A DNA stretch of 64,000 bases. Source: Orrella marina (GTDB lineage Bacteria; Pseudomonadota; Gammaproteobacteria; Burkholderiales; Burkholderiaceae_B). Numbering within the stretch: position 1 is the stretch's first letter; every line of letters begins with the position of its first letter. The position numbers and the translations under genes were made by a program. The notes under the pieces are model-generated. The model saw only the letters and a list, made by a program, of their open reading frames with translations, was not told where the DNA came from and made no database searches. Location of the stretch: positions 2,108,001-2,172,000 of the forward strand of contig NZ_CP028901.1 in NCBI RefSeq assembly GCF_003058465.1, read 5' to 3'. Positions 37,163-47,345 of this stretch are shown piece after piece.

Positions 37163-37588
37163 TTAACGCACGCGTTGGCCGCGCTCATCGATGACAACTT
37201 CCCCGTCCTCTTTGGTAAAGGGCCCCTGCTGGGCTTGAGGAAGAATATCGAGAACCATCTCCGAAGGCCGGCACAGGCGTACCCCTAAGGGTGTAACAAC
37301 GAAAGGTCGGTTCATCAAAATGGGATGCTCTTGCATCGCCTCGAGCAACTGGGCATCCGTGAGTGCCGTATTATCCAGGCCCAGTTCCATAAATGGAGTG
37401 CCTTTTTCACGTAGCGCCTGGCGCACCGTTAACCCGGCACGTTGAATTAGATCGGCGAGCGCCTCACGGGAGGGTGGCGTTTTCAAGTACTCAATTACGG
37501 TGAGCTCTATACCGGCATTGCGGATCAAGTCCAGCGTGTTGCGCGAGGTGCCGCAGTCGGGATTGTGGTAGATCGTGATATCGCTCAT
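37163..37588 (-). CDS. arsC: Glutaredoxin-dependent arsenate reductase ArsC
   Basis: 141 aa, with catalytic Cys in [13 protein letters not shown] and the arginine-bearing [15 protein letters not shown] segment of E. coli-type ArsC. It reduces arsenate to arsenite using glutathione/glutaredoxin. It is divergent from arsR with only 40 bp between, so that AT-rich gap should hold the ArsR operator. Confidence 0.94.
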   Translation of the reverse strand: MSDITIYHNPDCGTSRNTLDLIRNAGIELTVIEYLKTPPSREALADLIQRAGLTVRQALREKGTPFMELGLDNTALTDAQLLEAMQEHPILMNRPFVVTPLGVRLCRPSEMVLDILPQAQQGPFTKEDGEVVIDERGQRVR

Positions 37589-37628
37589 AGTGATTCCATT
37601 ATTTTAACGTTTCTAGTATTATTGATCA

Positions 37629-37970
37629 ATGGAAACGAAAAGTATAGTCCGCGCACTGGCCGCCATCGCCCACGAGTCCCGCCTGGAAGCCTATCGCTAC
37701 TTGGTGCAAGCCGGCCCAGCCGGCCTACCGGCCGGGCAGCTGTCAGAATTGGTAGGGATTGCGCCCTCCTCGCTTTCTTTTCACCTAAAAGAACTGGTGA
37801 ACGCGGGGCTGTTGTCGTCGCGACAAGAAGGACGTTTTGTATTTTATTCAGCCGAATACGAAGCCATGAATTCTCTTCTGACCTATCTCACCGAAAACTG
37901 CTGTGGCGGAAACCCGTGCTCGCCCGTAAGTCTCGATGCCTGTGCCGTGACCCAGAAAACGCGCGCTTGA
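37629..37970 (+). CDS. arsR: ArsR-family transcriptional repressor
   Basis: A 113-aa winged-helix repressor with LSELVGIAPSSLSFHLKEL as recognition region and GRFVFYSAEYE as wing. The arsenite-binding cysteines are probably the C-terminal ENCCGG..PC group, the position used by one ArsR subtype, rather than an alpha-3 CVCDL box. It is the first gene of the plus-strand ars unit. Confidence 0.92.
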   Translation: METKSIVRALAAIAHESRLEAYRYLVQAGPAGLPAGQLSELVGIAPSSLSFHLKELVNAGLLSSRQEGRFVFYSAEYEAMNSLLTYLTENCCGGNPCSPVSLDACAVTQKTRA

Positions 37971-38027
37971 CCACTCTCATGGACTGGCCATTGAACCAGC
38001 AACACACAACAGAGGACATTTTGCACT

Positions 38028-38549
38028 ATGTCAGATAAAGTTTATAACACCCTGTTTCTTTGTACAGGGAATTCAGCGCGCAGCATCATGGCCGAAGTGC
38101 TACTCAATTCTTTCGGCCATGATCGTTTTAAGGCATTCAGCGCCGGAAGCCGCCCCGGCCCGCACGTGAATCCGATTGCTCTCGACATTCTTCAAGCAAC
38201 GCGTCTGTCGGTCGATGGCTTGCGCAGCAAAAGCTGGGATGAGTTCGCCCGACCAGGAGCCCCACAAATGGACTTTGTGGTCACCCTCTGCGATAGCGCA
38301 GCGGGTGAAGAATGTCCATTGTGGCCTGGCCAACCGATCACCGCACACTGGGGCTTTGAAGATCCATCGGCCAGTACGGGAACCGCTGAAGAACAGCGAG
38401 GGAAGTTTGATAAGGTTTTTCGCCAGATCGCAACCCGCATCAAGATTTTCAATAGCCTGCCATTGGCCACGCTGGACAAAGCGGCAATCAAACGCGAACT
38501 CGACACACTGGGCGATCGCGCAACACTAGCGAGCACCACAGCTTCTTAA
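38028..38549 (+). CDS. Low-molecular-weight phosphatase-type arsenate reductase 1
   Basis: A 173-aa LMW-PTP fold protein with P-loop CTGNSARSIM at the N-terminus, and a conserved redox Cys in VTLCDSAAGEECP followed by THWGFEDPS-like AHWGFEDPS. This branch occurs in ars operons downstream of arsR. It belongs to a different family from the ArsC at 37163. Confidence 0.88.
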   Translation: MSDKVYNTLFLCTGNSARSIMAEVLLNSFGHDRFKAFSAGSRPGPHVNPIALDILQATRLSVDGLRSKSWDEFARPGAPQMDFVVTLCDSAAGEECPLWPGQPITAHWGFEDPSASTGTAEEQRGKFDKVFRQIATRIKIFNSLPLATLDKAAIKRELDTLGDRATLASTTAS

Positions 38550-38642
38550 CCAATATGCGCTCGGACAGGTTCGGCGCGAGCCCTTTTGCGGATCTGAATC
38601 TGTTGCCAGGATCGCCCTTCCCATCTCTTGTGTATCGCATAT

Positions 38643-39122
38643 ATGAACGTCCTTTTCCTGTGCACGGGTAACTCGTGCCGCTCTATCCTGGCTGAAGCCA
38701 CTTTCAATCACCTTGCGCCTACAGGCTGGGAGGCCATGAGCGCCGGCAGCCATCCTACGGGCCAGGTTCACCCCAGGTCATTGGCGCTGCTCGCGCGTGA
38801 AGGCATTTCAGTTGATGGTTACTTCAGTAAAGCCTGGGATAACCTGCCGCACACGCCCGATGTGGTCGTTACCGTTTGTGCCAGCGCCGCAGGCGAAACC
38901 TGCCCCGCGTACCTGGGGCCAGCCATACGCACACATTGGGGCGTTGAGGATCCTGCCCACGCCACGGGCACCGACGACGAAATTGACGCGGCGTTCGATG
39001 CTGCATACCGCATTTTACGAACGCGCATTGAGGCATTCTTGGCGTTGCCGCTCACTGATTTGAAGAATGACCCGACCCGCCTGAAAGCCGAACTCGATCG
39101 TATTGGCGATCTTTTCCCTTGA
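38643..39122 (+). CDS. Low-molecular-weight phosphatase-type arsenate reductase 2
   Basis: A 159-aa paralogue of the previous gene with P-loop CTGNSCRSIL, VTVCASAAGETCP and THWGVEDPAH. The start at ATG 38643 (MNVLFLCTGN) fits the fold; an upstream start at 38628 is less likely. Two tandem LMW ArsC genes plus one glutaredoxin-type ArsC make three arsenate reductases in 2 kb. Confidence 0.88.
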   Translation: MNVLFLCTGNSCRSILAEATFNHLAPTGWEAMSAGSHPTGQVHPRSLALLAREGISVDGYFSKAWDNLPHTPDVVVTVCASAAGETCPAYLGPAIRTHWGVEDPAHATGTDDEIDAAFDAAYRILRTRIEAFLALPLTDLKNDPTRLKAELDRIGDLFP

Positions 39123-39210
39123 TGCATCATTGCGTTTTTGAATTGACGTTCTCATCTCCAATGCCCTTTGCCGAGGGCGCCTTCCCGTTTGTCGTAAAGA
39201 GAGATACAAC

Positions 39211-40497
39211 GTGCTTGCTGCACTATTAATTTTTATTGTCACCATTGTCCTGGTTATTTGGCAGCCGCGCGGCTTGAACATTGGTTGGAGCGCTTTGATC
39301 GGCGCAGCACTTGCGCTGGCTTTCGGCGTAGTGAGCTTCAGCGACATACCCGTGGTCTGGCAGATTGTCTGGAACGCGACCGGCACGTTCGTGGCAATCA
39401 TCATTATCAGTCTGTTATTGGACGAAGCGGGCTTTTTTGAATGGACAGCACTGCATGTCGCCAGGTGGGGCGGTGGGCATGGCCGGCGATTATTCGCACT
39501 GATCGTGTTGCTTGGGGCTGCGGTATCTGCGTTCTTCGCCAATGACGGCGCCGCCTTGATTTTGACACCCATCGTCATGGCCATGCTGTTGGCGTTAGGA
39601 TTTAGCCCTGCAGCCACACTGGCTTTTGTCATGGCGGCGGGCTTTATTGCCGACACGGCCAGTCTGCCACTCATCGTGTCCAACCTGGTCAATATTGTTT
39701 CCGCTGATTTTTTCGATATTAGTTTTGCGCGATATGCCGCGGTCATGGTGCCCGTCAACGTTGTGTCCGTTGCCGCCACCCTGCTGGTTCTGTTGCTGTA
39801 TTTCTACCGCAGTATTCCGGTTCGCTACGACGACAGCCAGCTCAAAGAACCGAAAACGGCGATTCGCGATCTGGCGACATTTCGCGCCGGCTGGATCGTA
39901 CTAGGGTTGTTGTTGATCAGTTTTTTCACCCTTGAAGAATTTGGCGTGCCAGTCAGTGCCATTGCAGCTTTGGGTGCAATCACGCTGCTTATCGTCGCGG
40001 GACGCGGGCACAAAATCAGCACACGCAAAGTCGTGCGCGAAGCGCCTTGGCCTATCGTAATATTCTCTCTGGGCATGTATTTGGTCGTCTATGGGCTGCG
40101 CAATGCGGGGCTGACGGAAATGATCGCTAATCTGCTCGACTATCTGGCCAGCCACGGTTTATGGGCTGCCACCTTGGGCACCGGCGTGCTCACCGCCCTA
40201 CTCTCGTCCATTATGAATAACATGCCTACCGTTCTGGTCGGGGCGCTTTCGATTGACGCCAGTCAGGCAACGGGCGTGGTTAAAGAAGCCATGATCTATG
40301 CCAATATCATTGGCAGCGACCTGGGCCCCAAGATCACGCCTATCGGCAGCTTGGCTACGCTCCTGTGGCTGCATGTCCTGGCACGCAAGGGGATGACCAT
40401 TACGTGGGGATATTACTTCCGAGTAGGCATCGTGCTCACTTTGCCCGTATTGCTTATTACCCTCGCGGCGCTCGCGCTGCGATTAGGTGTTACATGA
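39211..40497 (+). CDS. arsB: Arsenite efflux pump ArsB
   Basis: A 428-aa antiporter with about 12 helices. Family segments include [48 protein letters not shown] and [24 protein letters not shown] start at 39211 follows AAAGAGAGAT. It completes the arsR-arsC-arsC-arsB unit. The 150 bp after it, up to the Cu-ATPase, contain no gene. Confidence 0.94.
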   Translation: MLAALLIFIVTIVLVIWQPRGLNIGWSALIGAALALAFGVVSFSDIPVVWQIVWNATGTFVAIIIISLLLDEAGFFEWTALHVARWGGGHGRRLFALIVLLGAAVSAFFANDGAALILTPIVMAMLLALGFSPAATLAFVMAAGFIADTASLPLIVSNLVNIVSADFFDISFARYAAVMVPVNVVSVAATLLVLLLYFYRSIPVRYDDSQLKEPKTAIRDLATFRAGWIVLGLLLISFFTLEEFGVPVSAIAALGAITLLIVAGRGHKISTRKVVREAPWPIVIFSLGMYLVVYGLRNAGLTEMIANLLDYLASHGLWAATLGTGVLTALLSSIMNNMPTVLVGALSIDASQATGVVKEAMIYANIIGSDLGPKITPIGSLATLLWLHVLARKGMTITWGYYFRVGIVLTLPVLLITLAALALRLGVT

Positions 40498-40649
40498 CAA
40501 AAATGTAATGCGCCAAGCCCCGAATTAACGTCTGATCACGTGTTGGTATGTGGCATGATGGAATTTGACCCCAATTTCCCTGGCGCTAAAAGCATCTGGC
40601 CGTACACGGGCTGAACTTGCGCTCACACTCTTGGAAGGTTTTTATCGCC

Positions 40650-42983
40650 ATGGCGCACAACAAGTCTGAACCTCACAACCACAACGTGACGCAGCCCGCC
40701 TCCAGCTTGCAACTAACCGATCCTGTGTGCGGTATGCCAGTGACGAAAGACTCCGTAAATCAGGTTCAGCATGAAGGCAAGCGTTTCTATTTTTGTAGCA
40801 CCAAGTGCTCGGAAACGTTCAAGCGTGATCCCAAAAAATTCACCGGTCAGAAAAACAAGAACGAAGCAGCTTTCGAGCAGGTAGCTCCTGGCACAATTTA
40901 TACCTGTCCGATGCACCCTGAGATTCGACAGGATCGTCCAGGAAACTGTCCGAAGTGTGGCATGGCGCTCGAGCCACTGATGCCCAGCCTGGAAGACGAC
41001 AATCCTGAACTGAAAGATTTCTCTCGGCGATTCTGGTGGACGCTGCCCTTTACGGTCATTGTGACCGTGCTGGCCATGTTCGGCCCGCAGCTTGGCTGGT
41101 TCAGCATGAGCGCCCAGACATGGATCGAACTCGTGTTATCTATACCCGTGGTGCTATGGGCCGGCCAGCCCTTCTTCGTACGCGGCTGGCAATCCGTTAT
41201 CAACAGTAGCCCCAATATGTGGACGCTCATTGGCCTGGGTACAGGCGCCGCGTTTGTCTACAGCGTAGTGGCGACAATCGTACCGGACGTTTTTCCCGAA
41301 ACGTTCATGTCCATGGGGCGTGTGGCTGTTTACTTTGAAGCCGCAGTGGTCATCATTTCCTTGACTCTGTTTGGCCAGATCCTGGAACTGCGGGCGCGTT
41401 CGCAGACGTCAGCTGCCATCAAATCACTGCTGGGACTCGCACCCAAAACAGCCCGCCGGATCAACGCGGATGGATCAGAAGAAGATGTACCCCTGACGCA
41501 CGTGCATGAAGGCGATCGCTTGCGCGTGCGTCCCGGGGAGAAGGTCCCCGTTGATGGCGTCGTCGAAGATGGTGCGAGTTCGCTGGATGAATCCATGCTC
41601 ACGGGCGAACCTCTGCCGGTGAGCAAGCGCGCTGGTGACAAAGTGATTGGCGCGACGATGAACACATCCGGCTCGCTAATAATTAGAGCTGAAAAGGTCG
41701 GCTCAGCGACCGTGCTTTCGCAGATCGTGCAGCTCGTCGCACAAGCGCAGCGCTCCCGCGCACCGATGCAACGCATGGCAGATCAAGTGGCTGGTTATTT
41801 TGTGATGGCAGTCGTCGTCATCGCCATCATCACGTTTTTTGTTTGGGGTACTTTTGGGCCGCAACCGAGCTGGGTATATGGCCTGATTAACGCCGTAGCT
41901 GTACTGATCATCGCCTGCCCATGTGCCCTGGGCTTGGCCACGCCCATGTCCATTATGGTGGCAACCGGCCGTGGCGCCACCCAGGGCGTGCTGTTTCGCG
42001 ATGCAGCAGCCATCGAGAACCTACGTAAAGTCGATGTCCTTATCGTCGATAAGACCGGCACCTTGACGGAAGGCCGCCCTGCGTTCGAGCAGGCCATTCC
42101 GGCAGGCGACACAGAGGCTGCCGAAGTGCTGCGTCTGGCGGCTAGCCTTGATCAAGGCAGTGAACATCCGCTAGCAGACGCCATTGTTAGCGCAGCGCGT
42201 GAGCAAGGCTTAAGCCTCAGTGCCGTCAACGAGTTCGAATCGGGTAGCGGTATTGGGGTGCGGGGCCAGGTCGACGGTAAGCACCTCGCCCTCGGCAACA
42301 CCGCTCTCATGGACCAAGAAAACGTTAACGTTACGATCATGGCCAGTACCGCCGAATCGTTGCGCACCAAGGGTGCAAGCGTCATGTATTTGTCAACAGA
42401 CGGTCAATTAATAGGCTTGCTGGCCGTCTCTGATCCAATCAAGAAAAGCACACCGGAAGCCGTGAAGGATCTCAAGGCGGCTGGGATCCGCGTCATCATG
42501 GCAACAGGCGACGGCATTTCGACGGCTAAAGCTGTGGCACAGCAATTAGGAATTGACGAGGTTCACGGTGAAGTGAAGCCGGCCGACAAGCTGGATTTGG
42601 TCAGCAAACTTCAAGCAGAAGGCCGAGTTGTTGCGATGGCCGGCGACGGCATTAATGACGCACCTGCCCTAGCCAAAGCGGATGTCGGGATTGCGATGGG
42701 TACCGGAACCGACGTGGCGATGAACAGCGCGCAGGTCACGCTGGTCAAGGGAGACTTGCGCGGCATCTCGATTGCGCGCCACCTCTCGGACAAAACAATC
42801 GCCAATATGAAGCAAAATCTCGGCTTCGCATTCGTTTACAACGCTCTTGGGGTGCCCTTGGCCGCTGGGGTCTTGTACCCGTTTGTCGGGCTGTTGCTTT
42901 CACCCATGTTCGCGGCATTGGCGATGAGTCTGAGTTCAGCATCGGTCGTTTTCAATGCCCTTAGGCTTCGAAAGTCTACCTGA
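40650..42983 (+). CDS. copA: P1B-1-type Cu(I)/Ag(I) ATPase with YHS and HMBD domains
   Basis: A 777-aa efflux pump. Instead of HMA domains, the N-terminus has a YHS-type domain ([12 protein letters not shown] ... [12 protein letters not shown]) and a heavy-metal-binding motif ([20 protein letters not shown]), preceded by a His-rich start. The ion-site motif is [10 protein letters not shown], then DKTGTLTEG and [10 protein letters not shown]. The C-terminal helices carry [11 protein letters not shown] and MSLSSASV (Asn/Tyr and Met/Ser ligands of the Cu subgroup). Start 40650 has GGAAGG upstream. Confidence 0.92.
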   Translation: MAHNKSEPHNHNVTQPASSLQLTDPVCGMPVTKDSVNQVQHEGKRFYFCSTKCSETFKRDPKKFTGQKNKNEAAFEQVAPGTIYTCPMHPEIRQDRPGNCPKCGMALEPLMPSLEDDNPELKDFSRRFWWTLPFTVIVTVLAMFGPQLGWFSMSAQTWIELVLSIPVVLWAGQPFFVRGWQSVINSSPNMWTLIGLGTGAAFVYSVVATIVPDVFPETFMSMGRVAVYFEAAVVIISLTLFGQILELRARSQTSAAIKSLLGLAPKTARRINADGSEEDVPLTHVHEGDRLRVRPGEKVPVDGVVEDGASSLDESMLTGEPLPVSKRAGDKVIGATMNTSGSLIIRAEKVGSATVLSQIVQLVAQAQRSRAPMQRMADQVAGYFVMAVVVIAIITFFVWGTFGPQPSWVYGLINAVAVLIIACPCALGLATPMSIMVATGRGATQGVLFRDAAAIENLRKVDVLIVDKTGTLTEGRPAFEQAIPAGDTEAAEVLRLAASLDQGSEHPLADAIVSAAREQGLSLSAVNEFESGSGIGVRGQVDGKHLALGNTALMDQENVNVTIMASTAESLRTKGASVMYLSTDGQLIGLLAVSDPIKKSTPEAVKDLKAAGIRVIMATGDGISTAKAVAQQLGIDEVHGEVKPADKLDLVSKLQAEGRVVAMAGDGINDAPALAKADVGIAMGTGTDVAMNSAQVTLVKGDLRGISIARHLSDKTIANMKQNLGFAFVYNALGVPLAAGVLYPFVGLLLSPMFAALAMSLSSASVVFNALRLRKST

Positions 42984-43087
42984 AGTGCAACGCGTCGCGT
43001 GAGTCGGTGGCACTTGAACTTAGCAAGTAGCCAAAGCTGACGTGTTTGGAGAAATAGCAAATCTTTACGTAAAACAGGAGATCAGCC

Positions 43088-43534
43088 ATGCGCCAATACC
43101 TTCGGTTTGCCGCCATGGTCGCTACTTCAACGATCGTGATGTTCGGCCTTATGTATCTAAATACGTATGAGCTGGCCGACGTCTTTTTCAGTGAAACGCG
43201 CGTGTATATGGCATTCATGATGGGCGCCGCGATGGCAATCATCATGTTGGCCTTCATGCTCCATATGCACCGAAGTCGTCGCGTGAACAGTGCGATTTTT
43301 GTCGCCAGTGCAATAGTATTTGCGCTTGCACTCTGGCTTGTGCGAAGTCAGTCAACCATTGAGGATGTTTCCTGGATGAAGGCGATGATTCCGCATCACT
43401 CCATCGCGATCTTGACCAGCGAACGGGCGACCCTCTCTGATCCTCGCGTTCGTGAACTGGCCGGTCAAATCATCGAGTCACAGCGCAGGGAAATCGAAGA
43501 AATGAAAGCGCTTATCAAGGATCTCGAGAAATAA
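43088..43534 (+). CDS. DUF305-family membrane protein
   Basis: A 148-aa protein with three hydrophobic helices followed by a DUF305-like segment (VSWMKAMIPHHSIAILTSERA). Its MIPHHSxAI motif probably binds metal, and a charged C-terminal helix follows. A ribosome site (AGGAGA) precedes ATG 43088. Such proteins recur in copper clusters. The function is unknown, and copper or silver binding is inferred. Confidence 0.8.
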   Translation: MRQYLRFAAMVATSTIVMFGLMYLNTYELADVFFSETRVYMAFMMGAAMAIIMLAFMLHMHRSRRVNSAIFVASAIVFALALWLVRSQSTIEDVSWMKAMIPHHSIAILTSERATLSDPRVRELAGQIIESQRREIEEMKALIKDLEK

Positions 43535-43583
43535 ATCCGCATCTGAGCCGCAAGTGAGCCTGAACGAAGTCACAGGAAAGGTT

Positions 43584-43850
43584 CTAAGCAACAATACTCA
43601 TTGACTGCCTGGGTAACTGCACAGGATTGAATGCCGGAAACTCTGCATCAGCCGACGATGCGCTGACCCAGGTCTCCAGCGTCGTGCTGGCCTCAAGCGC
43701 TCTGGCAATCGCATTGGCGACTGTGATCACCCACTGCTCATCAATGCAAAGCGAAGTACGCAGGGTGCCGAAGGTAAATGGCTTGCTCAAGCGATCGCTC
43801 CATCGTTTCCAAGGACGATGCGGGAGGCGGTCTTCGGTTAGCGCCGGCAT
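43584..43850 (-). CDS. Short unrecognised frame
   Basis: An 88-codon frame (MPALTEDRLPHRPWKRWSDRL...) in the 400-bp gap between the DUF305 gene and the Met-rich gene. No family or ribosome site is recognised. An overlapping plus-strand frame of similar size also exists, so this may be chance or a remnant. Nothing else is seen in the gap. Confidence 0.2.
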   Translation of the reverse strand: MPALTEDRLPHRPWKRWSDRLSKPFTFGTLRTSLCIDEQWVITVANAIARALEASTTLETWVSASSADAEFPAFNPVQLPRQSMSIVA

Positions 43851-43942
43851 TTGGTAGCCGACGCCCCATGAACGGCTCGCAGCGCATCCAAAGCCATCGA
43901 AATAGCTTTCTTGACAGCTCTTTGGTTCGAACTCAGATCTCG

Positions 43943-44347
43943 TTATTGAGGCGAGGATGGCACTTCAAGTTTATCGGCATACTTAATCATGATGTCACCC
44001 ATGGCACGCATCATCTCGCCATGCATCTGCATCATCACTTTGCTATTGGCGCCGCCGGCGGCACCCATCATAGGGCAACTGCCCATCATCCCCATCATGC
44101 CGCCGCCCATCATGCCGCCGCCCATCATGCCGCCGCCCATCATGCCGTCGCCCATCATGCCGTGATCTTTCATCCTACCTGGCTTCATCTGGCCCATCTG
44201 GCTCGCGTCACCATTATGCATCATGCCTGGTTCAGCTTTCATGCCCGTGGATGTGCCATCGCCGCTGGGAGTCGCTGCTACTCCTGCACCGCTCACGCCC
44301 AACAAGAGCGCCGTAACGGGCGCAATAAATAGTGCTTTCATATTCAT
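43943..44347 (-). CDS. Methionine/glycine-rich periplasmic protein (copper-binding candidate)
   Basis: 134 aa, with signal peptide (ALFIAPVTALLLGVSGAGVAA). The mature part is full of Met, with four or five tandem GMMGGGMM-type units encoded by a 15-bp-period direct repeat around 44095-44160, then a short helix (MMQMHGEMMRAMGDIM). Low-complexity Met-rich periplasmic proteins sequester Cu(I)/Ag(I). GGAGAT lies upstream of the start. It is placed between CopA and DUF411 genes. Confidence 0.75.
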   Translation of the reverse strand: MNMKALFIAPVTALLLGVSGAGVAATPSGDGTSTGMKAEPGMMHNGDASQMGQMKPGRMKDHGMMGDGMMGGGMMGGGMMGGGMMGMMGSCPMMGAAGGANSKVMMQMHGEMMRAMGDIMIKYADKLEVPSSPQ

Positions 44348-44507
44348 TTTGATCTCCTAAATTCAGAAAATTGACTTTTCACGAACCGGCTTGAACTTGT
44401 GGCGCAAGAGAGATGTAGGTGTGGAGGTGTAGTGTCTTCCAGCGTCAGAGCAGCAAATGCGTACCAATCGTGGCGTACCCGGCTATATCGTTGCTCGTCT
44501 GTAGATT

Positions 44508-44924
44508 TTAGTCCTTAGAAAATGGTTTACCGTTAAAGTCGACAGTAACTAAATTGCCGTCCAGCTCCCCCATGCCCGGCGCATTCAACGGCATGCCAGG
44601 CGCCGACACGCCCTTCACCGACGAGTCAGCGAGCAACTTGTTGACTGCATTGGCGGGCACATGCCCTTCTATGATCTGGCCGGTGGCGTTTACCACGCCT
44701 GTATGGCACGATCCAAGCTTTGGTGGCACACCGAGTTTTTGCTTGACTGAAGCCATGTCGGCTGTTTTGATCGCCGTAACATCAAAGCCAGCATCCCGCA
44801 TATGCTCGACCCATCCGGTGCAGCAGCCGCAATTGGGGTCCTGATATACGGTAATGGCCGTGCCGGCAGCCTGTGCAAAGGATGACGCGACAGATAAGGC
44901 AGCCGCTGTTAGCCATAGTTTCAT
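44508..44924 (-). CDS. DUF411 periplasmic metal-binding protein
   Basis: 138 aa with signal peptide (WLTAAALSVASSFAQAAG) and the DUF411 core: YQDPNCGCCTGWVEHM, then LGSCHTGVV and IEGHVPANAVNKLL. The thioredoxin-like fold with a CGCC motif is associated with copper resistance. Co-directional with the Met-rich protein and the truncated cytochrome. Confidence 0.88.
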   Translation of the reverse strand: MKLWLTAAALSVASSFAQAAGTAITVYQDPNCGCCTGWVEHMRDAGFDVTAIKTADMASVKQKLGVPPKLGSCHTGVVNATGQIIEGHVPANAVNKLLADSSVKGVSAPGMPLNAPGMGELDGNLVTVDFNGKPFSKD

Positions 44925-44994
44925 GAAACCTGCTCCAGCAAAAATGTAGATCTTGAATGATTCATAGTATAGATAAAGACCACAACCAAGCAGC

Positions 44995-45352
44995 TTAGTT
45001 CTGCCGTTGCAAAGTAACTTCCTTCTGTGCCTCTAGAACTTTAGGAGGCCAAGTGCTTTTGATATAAGTCAGTACCGCAATGATCTGTTGGTCGCTGAGG
45101 ATGTCGCGATACGCGGGCATGTCGCTTACATAGCCTGGAGGTGCTGTCTTCCCAGGGACCAGACCGTTTTTCACCATATCGACCAACATCGCATCGGGAT
45201 TGTGCCAGGTATGGCCGCTCTTGTCATGCGGCGGTGCAGGCAGCCTGCCATTGGACATACGTTCACGCCAGTTCGGCTGGCCTTGCAGGGCCTCGCCATG
45301 GCAGGCTGCGCAATTGTTCGCATAGATCGCCTTGCCCTGCATCACAAGGGAT
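44995..45352 (-). pseudogene. c-type cytochrome truncated at its N-terminus by IS66
   Basis: About 118 codons remain: haem motif CAACHG in YANNCAACHGEALQG, a distal region with PGYVSDMPAYRDIL and the end VLTYIKSTWPP. The signal peptide and any first domain are missing because the frame runs into the IS66 end at 45353. It was probably the electron-transfer partner of the copper cluster. No other piece is found on the far side of the IS. Confidence 0.85.
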
Positions 45353-45433
45353 GTATGCAGTCCAACTAACCCATGATTGCGGGTTGATCGTGTCTGGTGG
45401 ATCATGGGGCTGACATTTTTCAGCATCAGACAC

Positions 45434-45542
45434 ATGACACAGCACGATCCGGCCTGGTGGCAAATCCACCTGCAACTCATCGAAGAAGAAGCGATCCGCA
45501 CCACGGAATGTGCGCAGCGAGCAGGCGTGGCTCTTCAGGTGT
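45434..45542 (+). pseudogene. IS66 tnpA 5' fragment at the wrong end of element B
   Basis: It starts MTQHDPAWWQIHLQLIEEEA and continues for about 36 codons, resembling the start of the complete TnpA at 48061 (SHWQFHLDQIDQEGISTKAY). It is in opposite orientation to the rest of the element and ends shortly before the tnpC stop region. A homologous, slightly longer fragment starts at 5860 in the chimeric remnant. Confidence 0.75.
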
Positions 45543-45591
45543 GCTCACTGGCTGCGGAGTTGTTGCTGACTGGTTGTCAACGCACAGTCTG

Positions 45592-47322
45592 TTATGCCGA
45601 TGATTCCCGTGCGACCAGATTCATGGCGAGATCCTCGTCATGAATATTCCACGGCAACAACGCTTCGTAGTCATCGGCGTTCTGAGCCAGGGGCAGGCGC
45701 TCGAGCACGTAGCACAACCATGCGTAAGGCTCTTTGCCATTGGCTTTGGCGCTTTCAACGAGCGAGTAAAGCAACGCACTGGCTTTGGCACCGGCTGGCG
45801 TGTTCGCGAAGAGCCAGGCTTTGCGAGCCACTGCGAACGGCCTGATCGTGGCTTCAATCGAATTGTTGTCTACTGGCAGATCGCCACGGTCGATGTATCG
45901 CACCATCCGGTCCCAGCAGTTGTCCAGATACGTCAGGGCTTTACCCAGCTGGCTCTTGGGTGTGACCAGCGGTCTCATCTGATCAAGCCAGGCTCGCAAC
46001 TCATCAAGTGTTCGTTTGCTCAGTCGCTGGCGAACCTGGTAACGGAAGCTATCGGGTGCATTGCGCACCCGTTTCTCGATACGGTACAGGCGGGCAAAGA
46101 ATCGGATGACCTGTTTGGCCGGTGTGTCCTTCTTGGAGGGGTTGGCGCGATCTGCTTTCACAAACTCGCGGCGGCAATGCGCCATGCATGCCATGCGGAT
46201 GACACCGGGTTGATGGCCCACGCCGTTGTAGCCCGAATAGCAGTCGGTCATCAAATGGCCACGCCAGCCCTCAAGCAAAAGCGCCGGTGTTTTGCCCGAG
46301 CGATTCTGTTCGTAATCAAACAGGACAACGGTCTTGCCCGGTGGACCGCCTCGCCGCACCCACATGTAGGATTTGGTGGTGGCCTTTCGTTCTGGCTCCT
46401 TGAGCACCTGCACGTGCGTCTCATCCATGTGAATGATGGAGCCGTCAAACAAGGTGTCCTGGAGCAGGTTGTACAGCGGCTGCAATGCCCGGGCGGTCTT
46501 GATGCAGTTGCGGGCCAGCGTCTGCGGTGGCAGATGAATGCCGCTGCGCGCCAGAACCTTGGTGGTGCGAAACAATGGCAGGCCGTCAACAAACTTGACT
46601 GCGATCACCATTGCCATGGCGCCCGCGCTCAGGATGCTGCGTGGCAGCAGGTTCGCAGGTGGCGCAGCGATCACGGGTTTGCCATCGCCTCGGGCCGGTG
46701 CGTACTTGGGGCGCACCGTGCGGATCACCCGCATCTTCATCGGGATGATGTCGAGCTGCTCGCTCACTTCCTCGCCAATGCGCACCATGGGTTGACCGTG
46801 GGTATCCGTGCGCTGGTCTTGCGGCACATCGATGAGCACCTCAACGCGGGGCAGCTCCGGTGGCAGCGCACCGCGATGACCGCGTGCCTTGGACTTCTTC
46901 TTGCGCGAGGGCGCATCCGGAGTGTTGTCGGCCTGTGCCTGTTCGGTGCACGACTCGTCGTCTTCGTCCTCGCTCTGGTCAGCGAGAACCTCGGCTTCAT
47001 TAAAGAGTGTGCCTTGATACGCTTCGCTGCTGGCACCAAACTGACGATGACGGGCCAGACGGTTCTGCTCGATGATCTCGAGCACCTTCTGGACGACCTC
47101 ATGGGCCACGCGCTGATCGAACTGCGCATCCTGACGGGCTTTCTCTTGCTGAATGAATTTGTCGAGCTCAGATTGAATGCGTTGCTCGACCTGCGCCTGA
47201 ATCATGGCCTCGATTGCAAGCTCGATCTTGTTTGCAGCAGACGGATTCAGACCCTCTGCCACCAGTGAAGACAGCAAGGAATCGGTTCCGGATGAGGGGG
47301 TGTTTGCAGCACGATCAGACAT
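45592..47322 (-). CDS. tnpC: IS66 transposase TnpC
   Basis: Complete 576-aa IS66 transposase: N-terminal coiled region, REFGASSE-like RQFGASSEAYQG, a catalytic core with GSIIHMDETHVQVL and DCYSGYNGVG, ACMAHCRREF, and DNNSIEATIRPFAVARKAW near the end. No internal stops, but its partner TnpB is interrupted. Confidence 0.95.
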   Translation of the reverse strand: MSDRAANTPSSGTDSLLSSLVAEGLNPSAANKIELAIEAMIQAQVEQRIQSELDKFIQQEKARQDAQFDQRVAHEVVQKVLEIIEQNRLARHRQFGASSEAYQGTLFNEAEVLADQSEDEDDESCTEQAQADNTPDAPSRKKKSKARGHRGALPPELPRVEVLIDVPQDQRTDTHGQPMVRIGEEVSEQLDIIPMKMRVIRTVRPKYAPARGDGKPVIAAPPANLLPRSILSAGAMAMVIAVKFVDGLPLFRTTKVLARSGIHLPPQTLARNCIKTARALQPLYNLLQDTLFDGSIIHMDETHVQVLKEPERKATTKSYMWVRRGGPPGKTVVLFDYEQNRSGKTPALLLEGWRGHLMTDCYSGYNGVGHQPGVIRMACMAHCRREFVKADRANPSKKDTPAKQVIRFFARLYRIEKRVRNAPDSFRYQVRQRLSKRTLDELRAWLDQMRPLVTPKSQLGKALTYLDNCWDRMVRYIDRGDLPVDNNSIEATIRPFAVARKAWLFANTPAGAKASALLYSLVESAKANGKEPYAWLCYVLERLPLAQNADDYEALLPWNIHDEDLAMNLVARESSA

Positions 47323-47345
47323 GCTGCATTATACCTCGAAATGGC

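Noticed and set aside
40540..40650. CueR-type operator before the Cu-ATPase
   Set aside because: TTGACC at 40566 is present, but no clear dyad or -10 at the required spacing follows, and no CueR gene is nearby.
43778..44332. Plus-strand His-rich frame over the Met-rich gene
   Set aside because: The His/Ala repeats are the complement of the Met/Gly repeat codons. The minus-strand frame has a signal peptide, a ribosome site and fits the copper context.
45377..45643. Independent small plus-strand genes at the end of IS66 element B
   Set aside because: They are the tnpA 5' fragment plus the antisense of tnpC.
45640..47268. 542-codon open frame antisense to tnpC of IS66 element B
   Set aside because: Same reason: a shadow of a well-identified transposase with no features of its own.
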